Below, piece by piece: positions 26,750-36,090 of a stretch of DNA of 61,613 nt; the stretch's first letter is position 1, and every line of letters begins with the position of its first letter. The stretch comes from Arthrobacter silviterrae (GTDB lineage: Bacteria > Actinomycetota > Actinomycetes > Actinomycetales > Micrococcaceae): NCBI RefSeq assembly GCF_011045165.1, contig NZ_JAAKZI010000029.1, forward strand, positions 1 to 61,613. Reading direction: 5' to 3'. Under the pieces are notes generated by a model that was given only the letters and a program-made list of their open reading frames with translations, was not told where the DNA came from and searched no databases. The position numbers were made by a program, and so were the translations under genes.

Positions 26750-28414
26750 ATGTATGCGCTATTGGCCCAGGCCCCGGAAGGCCACGCCGCCTCCGTCCAG
26801 CTGTGGGCCGACGACGGAACCCCGGCGGAACCTGCCCGGACTGTGGTGCACACTGGCCTGGCCGCCGTCGTTCTCGAAATCGAGCGCGAGCACCAGCCGA
26901 GGTGGGTCTGGGACAGGGCACAACACTGGTACCCCGAATTGCTGGCGGCCGGGGTACGGGTGGAACGCTGCCACGACCTGGCCCTGTGCCAAAACATCCT
27001 GGTCCACTCCGAATTTTCCGCAAGCACCGGATACCGGCAGCTCGCCACCATCCTGCCGCCGGAAACGGCCCCGGATCCCGCCGCCGACCAGGCCCAGGAA
27101 AGCCTATTTGACGGACCTGCCGCGCTCCGCGGATGGGAGCTGCAGCTGGTCGCCGCCGAGCTGAAAGCGCAAAAATCGGCCATTGCCTCCTCCACACACC
27201 CTGCCAGGCTCACACTTCTCCTCAGTGCCGAATCTGCGTGCGCATTGGTGGCTGCGGAGATGCAGAATGTAGGCATCCCTTGGCGTGAGGACCTGCACAG
27301 GAGGTTGCTGAATGAACTGCTTGGACCTGAACCGGCCGGCTATGCCCGCCCCGAAAAGATGGACGCGCTCGCCGCCGTGCTCCGGACAGCCCTTGACGCG
27401 CCCGGGCTGAACCCTGATTCGCCGCAGGAACTGGTGAAGGCCCTGCACCGGGCTGGAATCGACGCGAAATCCACCAGGTCGTGGGAGCTGAAGGAAATCA
27501 AGCACCCGGCGATCGAACCGCTCCTGGCCTACCGGAAGCTCAGCCGGCTGTTCACCACCAATGGCTGGGCCTGGCTGCGCCAGTGGGTCACCGACGGGCG
27601 GTTCCATTCCGAATACCTGGTGGGCGGGGTGGTGTCTGGCCGCTGGGCGTCCCGCGGCGGAGGAGCCATGCAAATTCCGAAGCAGATCCGCGGTGCCGCG
27701 CGCGCCGAGCCCGGGCACAAGTTCATCGTGGCGGATGCCGCCCAGCTGGAACCCCGTGTGCTGGCAGCGCTGGCGCAGGATTCGGCGATGGCTGCGGCCG
27801 GCCGGGACAAGGACCTGTACGCGGGCATTGCCGCCCAGGGCTTCGGCGGTGAACGGGCCATGGCCAAGGTGGCCCTGCTGGGCGCCATCTACGGCTCGAC
27901 GACGGGCGAGTCCGGCCGCCTGATGCCGCAGCTGGCCCGGATGTATCCGAAGGCGGTTGGGTTTGTCGAGGAGGCTGCCAGGGCCGGTGAACGCGGCGAA
28001 CAGGTGTCCACGTGGTTGGGCCGCAGCACGCCGCCGGTGTCTGCCCAGTGGCGGGAAGGCCAGCGCAGCAGCACGGCCGAGGAGCAGCGCCGCGCGGAGT
28101 CGGCGGCGAGGTCGCGAGGGAGGTTCACCCGGAACTTTGTGGTCCAGGGCACGGCCGCGGAGTGGGCGTGCTGCTGGCTCGCCGAACTCCGCCGCCGGCT
28201 GCGGGCCCTGCCGCCCATCCCGGAGGGGAGGCCCGAGCTGGTGTTTTTCCTGCACGACGAGGTGATGGTGCACTGCCCGGACCCGCTGGTGGACGCCGTG
28301 ACGGAGATTGTCCACGAGTCGTCGCGGGCGGCCACCCGGCTGTTGTTTGGTGAGATTCCCTTGGCATTCCCCGTCAATGCCACCGTGGTGGAGAACTACG
28401 CCGACGCGAAGTGA
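26750..28414 (+). CDS. DNA polymerase I-like protein (3'-5' exonuclease-like plus polymerase domain, no 5' nuclease)
   Basis: 554 residues related to the Klenow part of PolA. Motif A reads FIVADAAQLEPRVLAALAQD (about 324-343) where PolA has DYSQIELR; motif B is reduced to AMAKVALLGAIYGSTTG, keeping the GxxYG turn but not the RRxxK lysine arrangement in ordinary form; motif C FFLHDEVMVH (about 498-507) keeps the catalytic HDE. The N-terminal 200 residues are exonuclease-like but the DEDD residues cannot be followed. A specialised or weak polymerase in repair is likely. GGAG nine bases upstream favours ATG 26750 over GTG 26735. The gene sits between the Tad locus and the Nudix/nth pair. Confidence 0.82.
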   Translation: MYALLAQAPEGHAASVQLWADDGTPAEPARTVVHTGLAAVVLEIEREHQPRWVWDRAQHWYPELLAAGVRVERCHDLALCQNILVHSEFSASTGYRQLATILPPETAPDPAADQAQESLFDGPAALRGWELQLVAAELKAQKSAIASSTHPARLTLLLSAESACALVAAEMQNVGIPWREDLHRRLLNELLGPEPAGYARPEKMDALAAVLRTALDAPGLNPDSPQELVKALHRAGIDAKSTRSWELKEIKHPAIEPLLAYRKLSRLFTTNGWAWLRQWVTDGRFHSEYLVGGVVSGRWASRGGGAMQIPKQIRGAARAEPGHKFIVADAAQLEPRVLAALAQDSAMAAAGRDKDLYAGIAAQGFGGERAMAKVALLGAIYGSTTGESGRLMPQLARMYPKAVGFVEEAARAGERGEQVSTWLGRSTPPVSAQWREGQRSSTAEEQRRAESAARSRGRFTRNFVVQGTAAEWACCWLAELRRRLRALPPIPEGRPELVFFLHDEVMVHCPDPLVDAVTEIVHESSRAATRLLFGEIPLAFPVNATVVENYADAK

Positions 28415-28484
28415 GGCGCAGCCTGGGCCGCGGCCTGGGCTGCAGCCTGAAGTGTACCGACCCCGGCTGCGACACGGACATTCG

Positions 28485-29165
28485 CTAGATGGGTGCCGGT
28501 ATTTCCCGGGTCTCGTCCCAGGGCACCGACCAGCCCAGTTCGTCAAAGACATGAGAGAGGATGCCGGCCGTAAAGCCCCACACCACAACGCCGTTGACCT
28601 GGAACGCCGGGCTCCGGTAGGTGACACCACCCCTGGCAAGGGTGGCCGTGACGCGGTTCCCGGGGGCCAGCAGGTCCCTGACGGGAACGCGGAACACCTG
28701 GGCGGACTCGCCATAGTCCACCACATCCACGGGGGTCTGGCTGGCCCACCAGCCCAGCACGGGCGTGACGATGAAGTTGCTCACCGGCAGTGGCACATCG
28801 GGCAGCACTCCCAGGATTTCCACCCCCGCCGGATCCAGGCCCGTTTCCTCCCGGGCCTCGCGAAGGGCTGCGGCCGGCACGGAATCGTCATCCGCATCCA
28901 CGCCGCCGCCGGGAAAGGCCACCTGTCCCGGATGGTCCGTCAGTGTGGCGGCACGTTCCACGAGCAACAAGTCCAGGTCGGCGGACACCAATGGCATGGC
29001 GGAAGTGGCCGGCTCGCCGTCCAAGGCACCAAACAGCAGCAGCACGGCAGCGGGCCGGGCGGTGTTTTCGTCCATCGGCACGTTCCAGCGGTCGGGCGGC
29101 CTGACCATGAATCCGCCGGTGCGGGCCCGTTCCGCCAGGCCCTGCAGGTCCGTGTAGGCACTCAT
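28485..29165 (-). CDS. Nudix hydrolase, CoA pyrophosphatase-type
   Basis: 226 residues with a canonical Nudix box GGGVDADDDSVPAAALREAREETGLDPAG. The preceding ERAATLTDHPGQVAFPGG is the segment typical of CoA pyrophosphatases (NudL, Rv3672c), which cut CoA to phosphopantetheine and 3',5'-ADP. The ATG overlaps the nth stop (ATGA at 29162-29165), the same gene pair as in M. tuberculosis. Substrate is inferred from the segment before the Nudix box; other dinucleotides are possible. Confidence 0.9.
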   Translation of the reverse strand: MSAYTDLQGLAERARTGGFMVRPPDRWNVPMDENTARPAAVLLLFGALDGEPATSAMPLVSADLDLLLVERAATLTDHPGQVAFPGGGVDADDDSVPAAALREAREETGLDPAGVEILGVLPDVPLPVSNFIVTPVLGWWASQTPVDVVDYGESAQVFRVPVRDLLAPGNRVTATLARGGVTYRSPAFQVNGVVVWGFTAGILSHVFDELGWSVPWDETREIPAPI

Positions 29166-30013
29166 GCGCCGGACCCCACTTCGGCTTCCCGGGCCACAAG
29201 CTCAGGCAGGGGCACGCCCGTTCGGGCGGCCCGCTGCGACTGCTGCCGGAAGTGCGCGGCCCGGCCGGTGTCGGCCAGCATTCGGGCCAACAGTTTTTCC
29301 TGCCCCGGCGCCATCTCGTACTTCAGCAGCTTCGCCGCCTTGGCCGGATCCACTTCGCCCTCACCGTAGGCCGGGCACAAGTGGGCCACGGGGCAGGCGC
29401 CGCAGGCCGGATTGCGGGCATGGCAGATGCGCCGGCCGTGGAAAACCACGCGGTGGGAGACCATGGTCCAGTCGCGGCGTTCAAACAGTGCCGCGACGTC
29501 AGCCTCGATGCGAACGGGGTCCTCGGAGCGCGTCCAGCCAAAACGGCGGGCCAGGCGGATGAAGTGCGTGTCGATCGTGATGCCGGGGACGCCGAAGGCA
29601 TTGCCCAGCACCACGTTGGCAGTCTTCCGCCCAACCCCGGGGAGCGTGACGAGGGCCGCCAGTGTCCCCGGCACGTCGCCGTCGTACTCGTCAACGATCC
29701 GGGTGGCCAGGGCCACGAGGTTGGCCGCCTTCGCCCGGTAAAACCCCGTGGAATGGATCATTTCCTCCAATTCCGCCGGCTGGGCTTCGGACAGCGCCAG
29801 GGCGTCCGGGTAGCGGGCAAACAGGGCCGGCGTGGTGGCATTGACGCGCACGTCCGTTGTTTGCGCGGACAGCACGGTGGCCACGAGCAGCTCGAAGGGG
29901 TTCCGAAAATCAAGCTCGGCGTGCGCGTACGGGTACAGTTCCGCCAGTTCCCGATTGATTTTCCGAGCGCGCCTTTTCAGTGCCAGCGGCGACTCCCCCT
30001 CCACGGCTTTCAA
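29162..30013 (-). CDS. nth: Endonuclease III
   Basis: Bifunctional DNA glycosylase/AP lyase removing oxidised pyrimidines. The helix-hairpin-helix LVTLPGVGRKTANVVLG includes the catalytic lysine (Lys130); the catalytic aspartate is Asp148 in GITIDTHF; the iron-sulfur cluster ligands are Cys197, Cys204, Cys207 and Cys213 (spacing 6-2-5). A 60-residue C-terminal extension follows, longer than in E. coli Nth. The TTG at 30013 is used: GGAGGG lies about ten bases upstream and the previous gene stops three bases before; a GTG three codons later is the alternative. Confidence 0.95.
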   Translation of the reverse strand: MKAVEGESPLALKRRARKINRELAELYPYAHAELDFRNPFELLVATVLSAQTTDVRVNATTPALFARYPDALALSEAQPAELEEMIHSTGFYRAKAANLVALATRIVDEYDGDVPGTLAALVTLPGVGRKTANVVLGNAFGVPGITIDTHFIRLARRFGWTRSEDPVRIEADVAALFERRDWTMVSHRVVFHGRRICHARNPACGACPVAHLCPAYGEGEVDPAKAAKLLKYEMAPGQEKLLARMLADTGRAAHFRQQSQRAARTGVPLPELVAREAEVGSGA

Positions 30014-30016
30014 CGC

Positions 30017-31444
30017 CTAGTTGCCCTCCGGTGCCCGTTCAATCCCGACCAAATCCAGCAGCACACCAGTCTTTCCGTGGCTGTCCTGCACCAGGAAGCT
30101 GCTTCCACGGTCCTCCAGGGCCAGAATCCAGGACCCCGGCGCGAGCTTGAACACAAACTGGCGGGTGTGCTCGTCCACCACGTTTTGCGGGCGGTCAACG
30201 GCAAACCAGAACGGGGTGGAGGCCGCTGCGGCCTTCGGGTCCACCGTGGCGCCAATGCTTTCCGCTGCGGCCGGAGCCGTCGTTTCAGCCCCGCCGGCCA
30301 CCACTTTCGGGTTCAACATGGTGGCGGGTGCCTCCGCGGCGGCCTGTTCCGTCCCAGGCACGACGCCGGAGCTTGCCCCGGTGCCAGACGATGCTGCCGC
30401 TGCGCTTGCGTTGGGGGACGCCGCCCCGGCCTGGGCGGCAGGCTCGGCGTGCAGGGCAGACCCGGAGTGGGCTGCCGGCTCGGCATGCAGGGCAGACCCG
30501 GACTGCGTGGCAGGCTGCGCCTGCGTGGCGGGCTGCGACTGCGTGGCGGCCTGCCCTGGCGCGGAAGCTTCGGCCGGGACGGCCGGCTGTGCCTGTGTGG
30601 CAGGCTCGGCATGCGAAGGGGATCCGGGCTGGGCGGCCGCACCGGCAGCGCCGGCAGCAGCGGCACTTCGCGTCGTTGTTGTCTCAGTGGCGGGGGTGAA
30701 AATCGCCCCGACCGGGGCGGCCGCGGTGGCCTGCGCGCCCGCGTTCCAACCATGCGACTGTTGGCCCTGAACAGGCTGGCTCACTCCAGGCTGGCCGGGC
30801 TGGCCTTGCTGCCCAGGCTGGGCCTGGGCGGGGGCGTAGGGACCGGCCCGGCCCGGCTGCCGTCCGGCAGCACCCGGGCCGGCCGGCAGGGCGAGCGCGG
30901 GCTTGGGCTTGGCGGGACGGGCGGCGGCGGGTTCGGCGTCGCGCGCCACCACGTGCGCGGAAGCGTCGGCGCGTCCCCTGAAGTCGGCGGCGAAAATGGG
31001 AATCCACTGGGCCAGCACGGTCGCCGAAAGCAGCACCAGTGCACCGATCAATCCCACCAGATAAGGGATGTGGAAGTTGGTGACTGTGCCAATGAAGAAA
31101 TATGCCGTGGCGAAGGCGGCCACGACGGAGGCAAACTGGTCGGCTGACAGGGACCCGAAGCGGGGCTTGAGGGCGGGGCTCAGCCGGCGCACGGCAAACA
31201 GCACGCCAACAGCCAGTGGCAGCAGCATTCCAATGCCGATGAAGAAGAGCCCGCTGAGGCTCCACAGGTTGGCGGTAAGTCCGCTGCCAATGGCCAGCGG
31301 CAGCAACGACGCCACGAATATGACCAGCACGGCGGCCAGCGCTGTTATGTCACGCACGGTCAGCGGACCAAGGACGGCCTTGCTGATGTCCGGGCTCTTG
31401 CGCGTTGAGGCCACTTGGGCGGTTGACGCATTATGCTCTGTCAT
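30017..31444 (-). CDS. Membrane protein with Ala/Gln/Pro repeat linker and C-terminal globular domain
   Basis: No family recognised. 475 residues in three parts. Residues about 30-150 hold four hydrophobic helices (for example LAAVLVIFVASLLPLAIG and GLIGALVLLSATVLAQW). Residues about 170-400 are Ala/Pro/Gln/Gly-rich with near-repeats such as ATQSQPATQAQPATQ and GSALHAEPAA twice. The last 70 residues regain ordinary composition (STPFWFAVDRPQNVVDEHT, WILALEDRGSSFLVQD, GKTGVLLDLVGIERAP), a small beta-rich domain by appearance. An AAGGAG site precedes the ATG. It lies directly upstream of nth with a three-base gap. A cell-wall-spanning linker joining a membrane anchor to a sensor or binding domain is one reading. 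Confidence 0.75.
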   Translation of the reverse strand: MTEHNASTAQVASTRKSPDISKAVLGPLTVRDITALAAVLVIFVASLLPLAIGSGLTANLWSLSGLFFIGIGMLLPLAVGVLFAVRRLSPALKPRFGSLSADQFASVVAAFATAYFFIGTVTNFHIPYLVGLIGALVLLSATVLAQWIPIFAADFRGRADASAHVVARDAEPAAARPAKPKPALALPAGPGAAGRQPGRAGPYAPAQAQPGQQGQPGQPGVSQPVQGQQSHGWNAGAQATAAAPVGAIFTPATETTTTRSAAAAGAAGAAAQPGSPSHAEPATQAQPAVPAEASAPGQAATQSQPATQAQPATQSGSALHAEPAAHSGSALHAEPAAQAGAASPNASAAAASSGTGASSGVVPGTEQAAAEAPATMLNPKVVAGGAETTAPAAAESIGATVDPKAAAASTPFWFAVDRPQNVVDEHTRQFVFKLAPGSWILALEDRGSSFLVQDSHGKTGVLLDLVGIERAPEGN

Positions 31445-31771
31445 TGGCTAACTCCTTGAGTGTCGCGATTCCTGTCCAGCCTAGTGACCGCAGGGAGCCA
31501 AGACTAGCCAGCCACAGCCCCTTGGCCGCAAAAACTGCGCCAATGGGGAGCTCTGCCCATATCGCAAAATAGCGGCTGCGGGTGCATTTGAGCGCAGATA
31601 TGACCCCGCTTGGCCCGTATTGTTGTGACCGCAAACACGTTAAACCCCGGCAGGCGATACAGTAAAAGCTGGAACACGACGTTGTGCCGCCACCACCACA
31701 ACCGGGCACTTCCACCGTGCCGGAACCCATGGTGCGCAGCATCCGTATAGAAGGAATGAAGGGGTTAGAAG
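31445..31771. promoter_or_regulatory. Intergenic region upstream of acs with a weak Crp-like site
   Basis: The 327 bases between the divergent membrane-protein gene and acs hold no gene. TGTGACCGCAAACACG (31624-31639) matches TGTGA-N6-TCACA fully in the left half and at three of five positions in the right. TACAGT (31658-31663) is a possible acs -10 element, which would place the site near -38. A ribosome site (GAAGGGG) precedes the acs ATG. A crp gene lies at 48.6 kb in this window. Confidence 0.3.
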
Positions 31772-33748
31772 ATGTCCGAGGACACCACCACAGCGGCAGA
31801 ATCCAATGGCGACGCGCTGGAAAATCTCCTGACGGAGAACCGCCAGTTTCCGCCCAGCGCCGATTTCGCCGCCAATGCAGTCGTCAAGGCCGGGGAGTAT
31901 GAGGCAGCCAACGCCGACCGCGCGGCCTTTTGGGGCAAGCAGGCCCGCGAACTGCTTTCCTGGACCAAGGACTTCACGAAGACGCTGGACTGGAGCAACC
32001 CGCCGTTCGCCACCTGGTTCGACGACGGCGAGCTCAACGCCTCCTACAACGCCCTGGACCGCCACGTGGAAGCCGGCAACGGCGACCGCGTCGCCATCTA
32101 CTTTGAGGGCGAGCCCGGCGACACCCGCACGTACACGTATGCGCAGCTCACCGAAGAGGTCAAAAAGGCCACCAACGCCTTCGAGGCCCTGGGAGTGTCC
32201 CGCGGCGACCGCGTGGCCGTTTACCTGCCCATGATCCCCGAGGCGGTCATCACCCTGCTGGCCTGCGCCCGGATCGGCGCCATCCACTCGGTGGTCTTCG
32301 GCGGCTTCTCCGCCGAAGCACTGCGCAGCCGCATTGACGACGCCGAGGCCAAGCTCGTGGTCACCGCAGACGGCACCTTCCGCCGCGGCAAGCCCAGCTC
32401 CCTCAAGCCCGCCGTGGACGAAGCCCTCACCGCCCCCGGGCACACCGTAGAGCACGTTGTGGTGGTCAAACGCAACGGCGAGGACGTCAACTGGGTTGAA
32501 GGCCGCGACCTCTGGTGGGACGACACCGTCAGCACGGCATCCACCGAACACACCGCCGTCGGGCATCCCGCCGAGCACCCGCTGTTTATCCTCTACACCT
32601 CCGGGACCACCGGCAAGCCCAAGGGCATCCTGCACACCACCGGCGGCTACCTGACCCAGACGGCCTACACCCACAAGGCGGTCTTTGACCTGCACCCCGA
32701 GACGGATGTTTTCTGGTGCACGGCCGACGTCGGATGGGTCACCGGCCACTCTTACGTCACCTACGCGCCCCTCGTCAACGGCGCCACCCAGGTCATCTAC
32801 GAGGGCACCCCGGATTCCCCGCACCAGGGCCGCTTCTGGGAGATTGTGGAAAAGTACAAGGTCTCCATCCTGTACACGGCACCCACGGCGATCCGCACCT
32901 TCATGAAGTGGGGCGAGGACATCCCCGCCAAGTACGACCTCTCCTCGATCCGTGTCCTTGGTTCGGTGGGCGAGCCCATCAACCCCGAGGCGTGGATGTG
33001 GTACCGCCGCGTGATTGGTGCGGACAAGGCCCCCGTGGTGGACACCTGGTGGCAGACCGAAACCGGCGCCATCATGATCGCCCCGCTGCCCGGCGTCACC
33101 TCCGCCAAGCCCGGCTCCGCCCAGACGCCGCTGCCAGGCATCGCCGTGGACGTGGTGGATGAGCTCGGCGCCTCGGTGCCCGACGGCCACGGCGGCTACC
33201 TGGTGATCCGCGAGCCCTGGCCCGCCATGCTGCGCGGCATCTGGGGGGACAACGAACGCTACAAGTCCACCTACTGGGCCCGCTTCGACGACATGTACTT
33301 TGCCGGCGACGGCGCCAAGAAGGACGCCGACGGCGACGTCTGGCTCCTGGGCCGCGTGGACGATGTCATGAACGTTTCCGGCCACCGCCTCTCCACCACC
33401 GAGATCGAGTCGGCCCTGGTGAGCCACCCGTCCGTCGCGGAGGCCGCCGTGGTCGGTGCCGCGGACGAGACCACCGGCCAGGCCGTCGTGGCGTTTGTGA
33501 TCCTGCGCGGCTCGGCCGTGGACGACCCTGACATTGTCACCACCCTGCGCAACCACGTGGGCCACGAGATCGGCCCGATCGCCAAGCCCAAGACCATCCT
33601 GGTGGTCCCGGAACTGCCCAAGACGCGTTCCGGGAAGATCATGCGCCGCCTGCTCAAGGACATTGCCGAGGGCCGCGAGGCCGGGGATTCCTCGACGCTG
33701 GCGGACAACACCGTGATGAACCAGATCTCGGACTCGCTAAAGGCCTAA
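31772..33748 (+). CDS. acs: Acetyl-CoA synthetase
   Basis: Activates acetate to acetyl-CoA through acetyl-AMP. 658 residues, standard length. The AMP-binding P-loop is [14 protein letters not shown] (about 275-288); [10 protein letters not shown] is the A5-type motif; the C-terminal hinge and catalytic lysine lie in [18 protein letters not shown] with Lys622, the residue whose acetylation inactivates Acs and which AcuC/CobB-type deacetylases restore. An acuC gene is in this window. A strong bidirectional hairpin follows the stop (33761-33803). Confidence 0.97.
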   Translation: MSEDTTTAAESNGDALENLLTENRQFPPSADFAANAVVKAGEYEAANADRAAFWGKQARELLSWTKDFTKTLDWSNPPFATWFDDGELNASYNALDRHVEAGNGDRVAIYFEGEPGDTRTYTYAQLTEEVKKATNAFEALGVSRGDRVAVYLPMIPEAVITLLACARIGAIHSVVFGGFSAEALRSRIDDAEAKLVVTADGTFRRGKPSSLKPAVDEALTAPGHTVEHVVVVKRNGEDVNWVEGRDLWWDDTVSTASTEHTAVGHPAEHPLFILYTSGTTGKPKGILHTTGGYLTQTAYTHKAVFDLHPETDVFWCTADVGWVTGHSYVTYAPLVNGATQVIYEGTPDSPHQGRFWEIVEKYKVSILYTAPTAIRTFMKWGEDIPAKYDLSSIRVLGSVGEPINPEAWMWYRRVIGADKAPVVDTWWQTETGAIMIAPLPGVTSAKPGSAQTPLPGIAVDVVDELGASVPDGHGGYLVIREPWPAMLRGIWGDNERYKSTYWARFDDMYFAGDGAKKDADGDVWLLGRVDDVMNVSGHRLSTTEIESALVSHPSVAEAAVVGAADETTGQAVVAFVILRGSAVDDPDIVTTLRNHVGHEIGPIAKPKTILVVPELPKTRSGKIMRRLLKDIAEGREAGDSSTLADNTVMNQISDSLKA

Positions 33749-33760
33749 CCCTTAAAAAGT

Positions 33761-33803
33761 TGTGGCGCGGTGGTCGCTGAATGTCAGCAACCACCGCGCC
33801 ACA
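33761..33803. terminator. Bidirectional terminator between acs and the LacI-type gene
   Basis: TGTGGCGCGGTGGT (33761-33774) pairs exactly with ACCACCGCGCCACA (33790-33803), and the loop contains a further GCTGA/TCAGC stem. GTTTGTT follows on the plus strand; the minus strand has ACTTTTTAAG after the stem. It separates two convergent genes and would stop both. Confidence 0.85.
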
Positions 33804-33819
33804 GTTTGTTAAAGCCGGC

Positions 33820-34839
33820 TTAGGGGCAGCCGCAGGAGCGGCGCACCACCAGCACCGAGGGGATGACAATGTGGGCGGGCCCGGCTGGGTCACGCTGACC
33901 CACCAGCGCGCCGACCGCGGCCGCTGCCATTTCGCGGACAGGCTGCTTGACGGTGGACAGCGGGGGCCAGCAGTACTCGGCATCGGTGGATCCGTCAAAG
34001 GAAACCATGGCCATCTCCCCCGGTACCGCCACGCCTGCCTCATTGAGCGCCCGCAGGATGCCGACGGCCTGCATGTCCGAGCTGGCAAAGACGGCTGTGG
34101 GCTGGCCGGCCGAGGCAAGCAGCCGCTTCCCGGCCGCATAGCCGCCGTCGCGCGTGAACAGGCTGCGGACAATGGGTCCTTCCGGCAGCCCGGCCGCAGC
34201 CAGCGCATCAAGCCAGCCAAGTTCGCGCCCGTCGGTGTCCCCCGATACATTGCTCCCCATTGCCAGGGCAATGCTGGTGTGGCCGTGGCCGATGAGGTGT
34301 TCGACGGCGGCCCTGGCGCCCGCCCGCAGATCCGTGCCCACCGTCGCGAACCCAGCCGCGTGCCTGGTTGTGTTCAGCAGCACCGCTGGTATGGACGCGG
34401 CCTGGAGTTCACCCAGGTCAGGGTCAAACAGGTTGCTGGCCAGCAACACCCCGTCCACCTGCCGGGCGGCCAGGTTGCGGATGTGGGCGCGTTCCCTGTC
34501 CATGGTGCCGTCCGAGTTGGTCATCAGGACCGCGTACCCCAAAGCCCTGGCTTCCTCTTCGACGGCGTGGGCCAGCTCGGTGAAGAACGGGTTCCTGGTG
34601 TCGGGCACCACCAGGCCCAGGAGGCGGCTGGAGCCCAGCTTCAACGCCCTGGCCGCGGCATTGGGGCGGTAGCCAAGCACGGAAATGGCCTCCCGCACGC
34701 GGGCCTCGGTGGCCGGTGAAACGTTCTTCGGCCCCCTGTTGACCACATAACTGACGACGGCGGCGCTGACGCCCGCGTAGCGTGCCACATCCTTGCGTGT
34801 CACCGCTGTGTGCGGGGGTCGCGCCGCCGATTCAGTCAT
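33820..34839 (-). CDS. LacI-family transcriptional regulator
   Basis: 339 residues: an N-terminal HTH with hinge helix (TRKDVARYAGVSAAVVSYVVN, then GYRPNAAARALK) and a periplasmic-binding-protein-like effector domain (LLGLVVPDTRNPFFTELAHAVEEEA). It ends in a CGCP tail. The gene is 14 bases downstream of the oxidoreductase gene and probably in its operon. The likely operators are the repeats in the divergent region 36091-36230. The effector is presumably the sugar, or a product of it, handled by the adjacent ABC importer; identity unknown. Confidence 0.92.
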   Translation of the reverse strand: MTESAARPPHTAVTRKDVARYAGVSAAVVSYVVNRGPKNVSPATEARVREAISVLGYRPNAAARALKLGSSRLLGLVVPDTRNPFFTELAHAVEEEARALGYAVLMTNSDGTMDRERAHIRNLAARQVDGVLLASNLFDPDLGELQAASIPAVLLNTTRHAAGFATVGTDLRAGARAAVEHLIGHGHTSIALAMGSNVSGDTDGRELGWLDALAAAGLPEGPIVRSLFTRDGGYAAGKRLLASAGQPTAVFASSDMQAVGILRALNEAGVAVPGEMAMVSFDGSTDAEYCWPPLSTVKQPVREMAAAAVGALVGQRDPAGPAHIVIPSVLVVRRSCGCP

Positions 34840-34853
34840 GGTGCCAATGCTAG

Positions 34854-36056
34854 CTACAATTGCGCCGGCGCAGCGCCAAAGTCGTTGATCGGCAGGCGCT
34901 CACCTCCACGCAGGGCTGATTCGTGGGCCACGATGCCGGGCAGGGTGAAGCGCGCCGCCACCCAGGCATTGACAGGGGGCAGCGTGCCATTCTTCACGGC
35001 GGTGACGAAGTCATCCGCCAGGAAGTGGTGGCTGCCTTCATGGCCGTTGGGTGCACCGGCGTATTCGCCGGGCAGCCTGGACACATCATGCACCTGTGCG
35101 TGGCCGGACATGAACGCGTCCCTCAGGGCGGGGGCAACATGGGCCAGGGAGGCGTCGTCGGCCTCCATGGTGGCGTGGGTGGCCAGGTCCGCGGAAATGT
35201 CCGTAACGGATTCCTTGTCCTGCCAGACGCTGACTTCCGCCAGCTGCTCCAGGCTGGCCTCGGTGCCGAAATAGCGGAAGCGCGATTCGCGGATGTGGCA
35301 GGGGTAGCCCACGCGCCGCATTTCGTTGATACGCATGGCGCCGCCGTCGTTCAGTTCAAACAGCGCCGTGGCGTTGGAGAAGTCATTGTTGAACTGGCTG
35401 ACGTCCTTGTCGAAGACGCCGTCGGCGCGCTGGTCCTTCACGCCGATGCAGCTGACGCTGACGGCGTGCGAGTCGATGGCGCCAAGGACGCCGCCCACGG
35501 AGTGTGTGGGATAAAGCATGGGCGGGTAGCTGGCGGTGCTCTTCCACTGCTCGCCGCCGCTGTATTGGTAGGCCTCGTAAAAACCGAGGTCCATGTCGTG
35601 GACGTAGTCGCCCTCGGCGTAGAAGACACGGCCGAATGCCCCTTCGGCCGCCTTGCCCCGTGCATAAACCGTGGCGGGGTTGTAGTAGCTGGTTTCACCC
35701 ATCATGTAGGTCAGTTTCGTCTCGCGGACCGCCTCGATGATGTTGGCGATCTCCTCCTCGGAGACGGCCATGGGAACGGCGGAGTACACATGCTTGCCGG
35801 CGCGCAGGGCCTTGACCACCAGCGGCCCGTGGGTCCAGCGCTGGGTGAAGATGGCGACGGCGTCCACGTCTGATGCCAGCATGGCGTCAAAGTCAGCCAC
35901 GGTCCCGTCAAGGGAGAGGCGCTCATTTAGCTCGGTGGCCCGTTCCGGCAGGATGTCCGTGACGGTGACGCCGGAGACATCCGGGTGCAGCTTGTAAAGC
36001 TTGGCAAACTGGCCGGCAAACTGGCCAGCTCCGACTATTCCAATGGTGACTGACAT
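34854..36056 (-). CDS. Gfo/Idh/MocA-family oxidoreductase
   Basis: NAD(P)-dependent sugar or cyclitol dehydrogenase-like protein, 400 residues. The Rossmann motif is IGIVGAGQFAGQFAKLYKLH; the usual EKP lysine motif of the family is replaced by YSAVPMAVSEEE, so the catalytic lysine at that position is missing. MGETSYYNPATVYAR and SHHFLADDFVTAVKNG are other landmarks. The missing EKP suggests a non-standard reaction or a regulatory role. ATG 36056 with AGAAGGG upstream is chosen over 36092. It is divergent from the ABC permease genes, so its substrate is probably the imported sugar. Confidence 0.85.
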   Translation of the reverse strand: MSVTIGIVGAGQFAGQFAKLYKLHPDVSGVTVTDILPERATELNERLSLDGTVADFDAMLASDVDAVAIFTQRWTHGPLVVKALRAGKHVYSAVPMAVSEEEIANIIEAVRETKLTYMMGETSYYNPATVYARGKAAEGAFGRVFYAEGDYVHDMDLGFYEAYQYSGGEQWKSTASYPPMLYPTHSVGGVLGAIDSHAVSVSCIGVKDQRADGVFDKDVSQFNNDFSNATALFELNDGGAMRINEMRRVGYPCHIRESRFRYFGTEASLEQLAEVSVWQDKESVTDISADLATHATMEADDASLAHVAPALRDAFMSGHAQVHDVSRLPGEYAGAPNGHEGSHHFLADDFVTAVKNGTLPPVNAWVAARFTLPGIVAHESALRGGERLPINDFGAAPAQL

Positions 36057-36090
36057 GGGGAACCCTTCTGGTGACGTGGAACACTGCTCC

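Noticed and set aside
29252-31147. A 631-codon plus-strand frame opposite nth and the membrane-protein gene
   Set aside because: Shadow of coding sequence; its Gly/Arg-rich repeats mirror the Ala/Pro repeats of the real gene.
31640-33565. A 641-codon minus-strand frame opposite acs
   Set aside because: Antisense shadow; acs is complete and conserved along its length.
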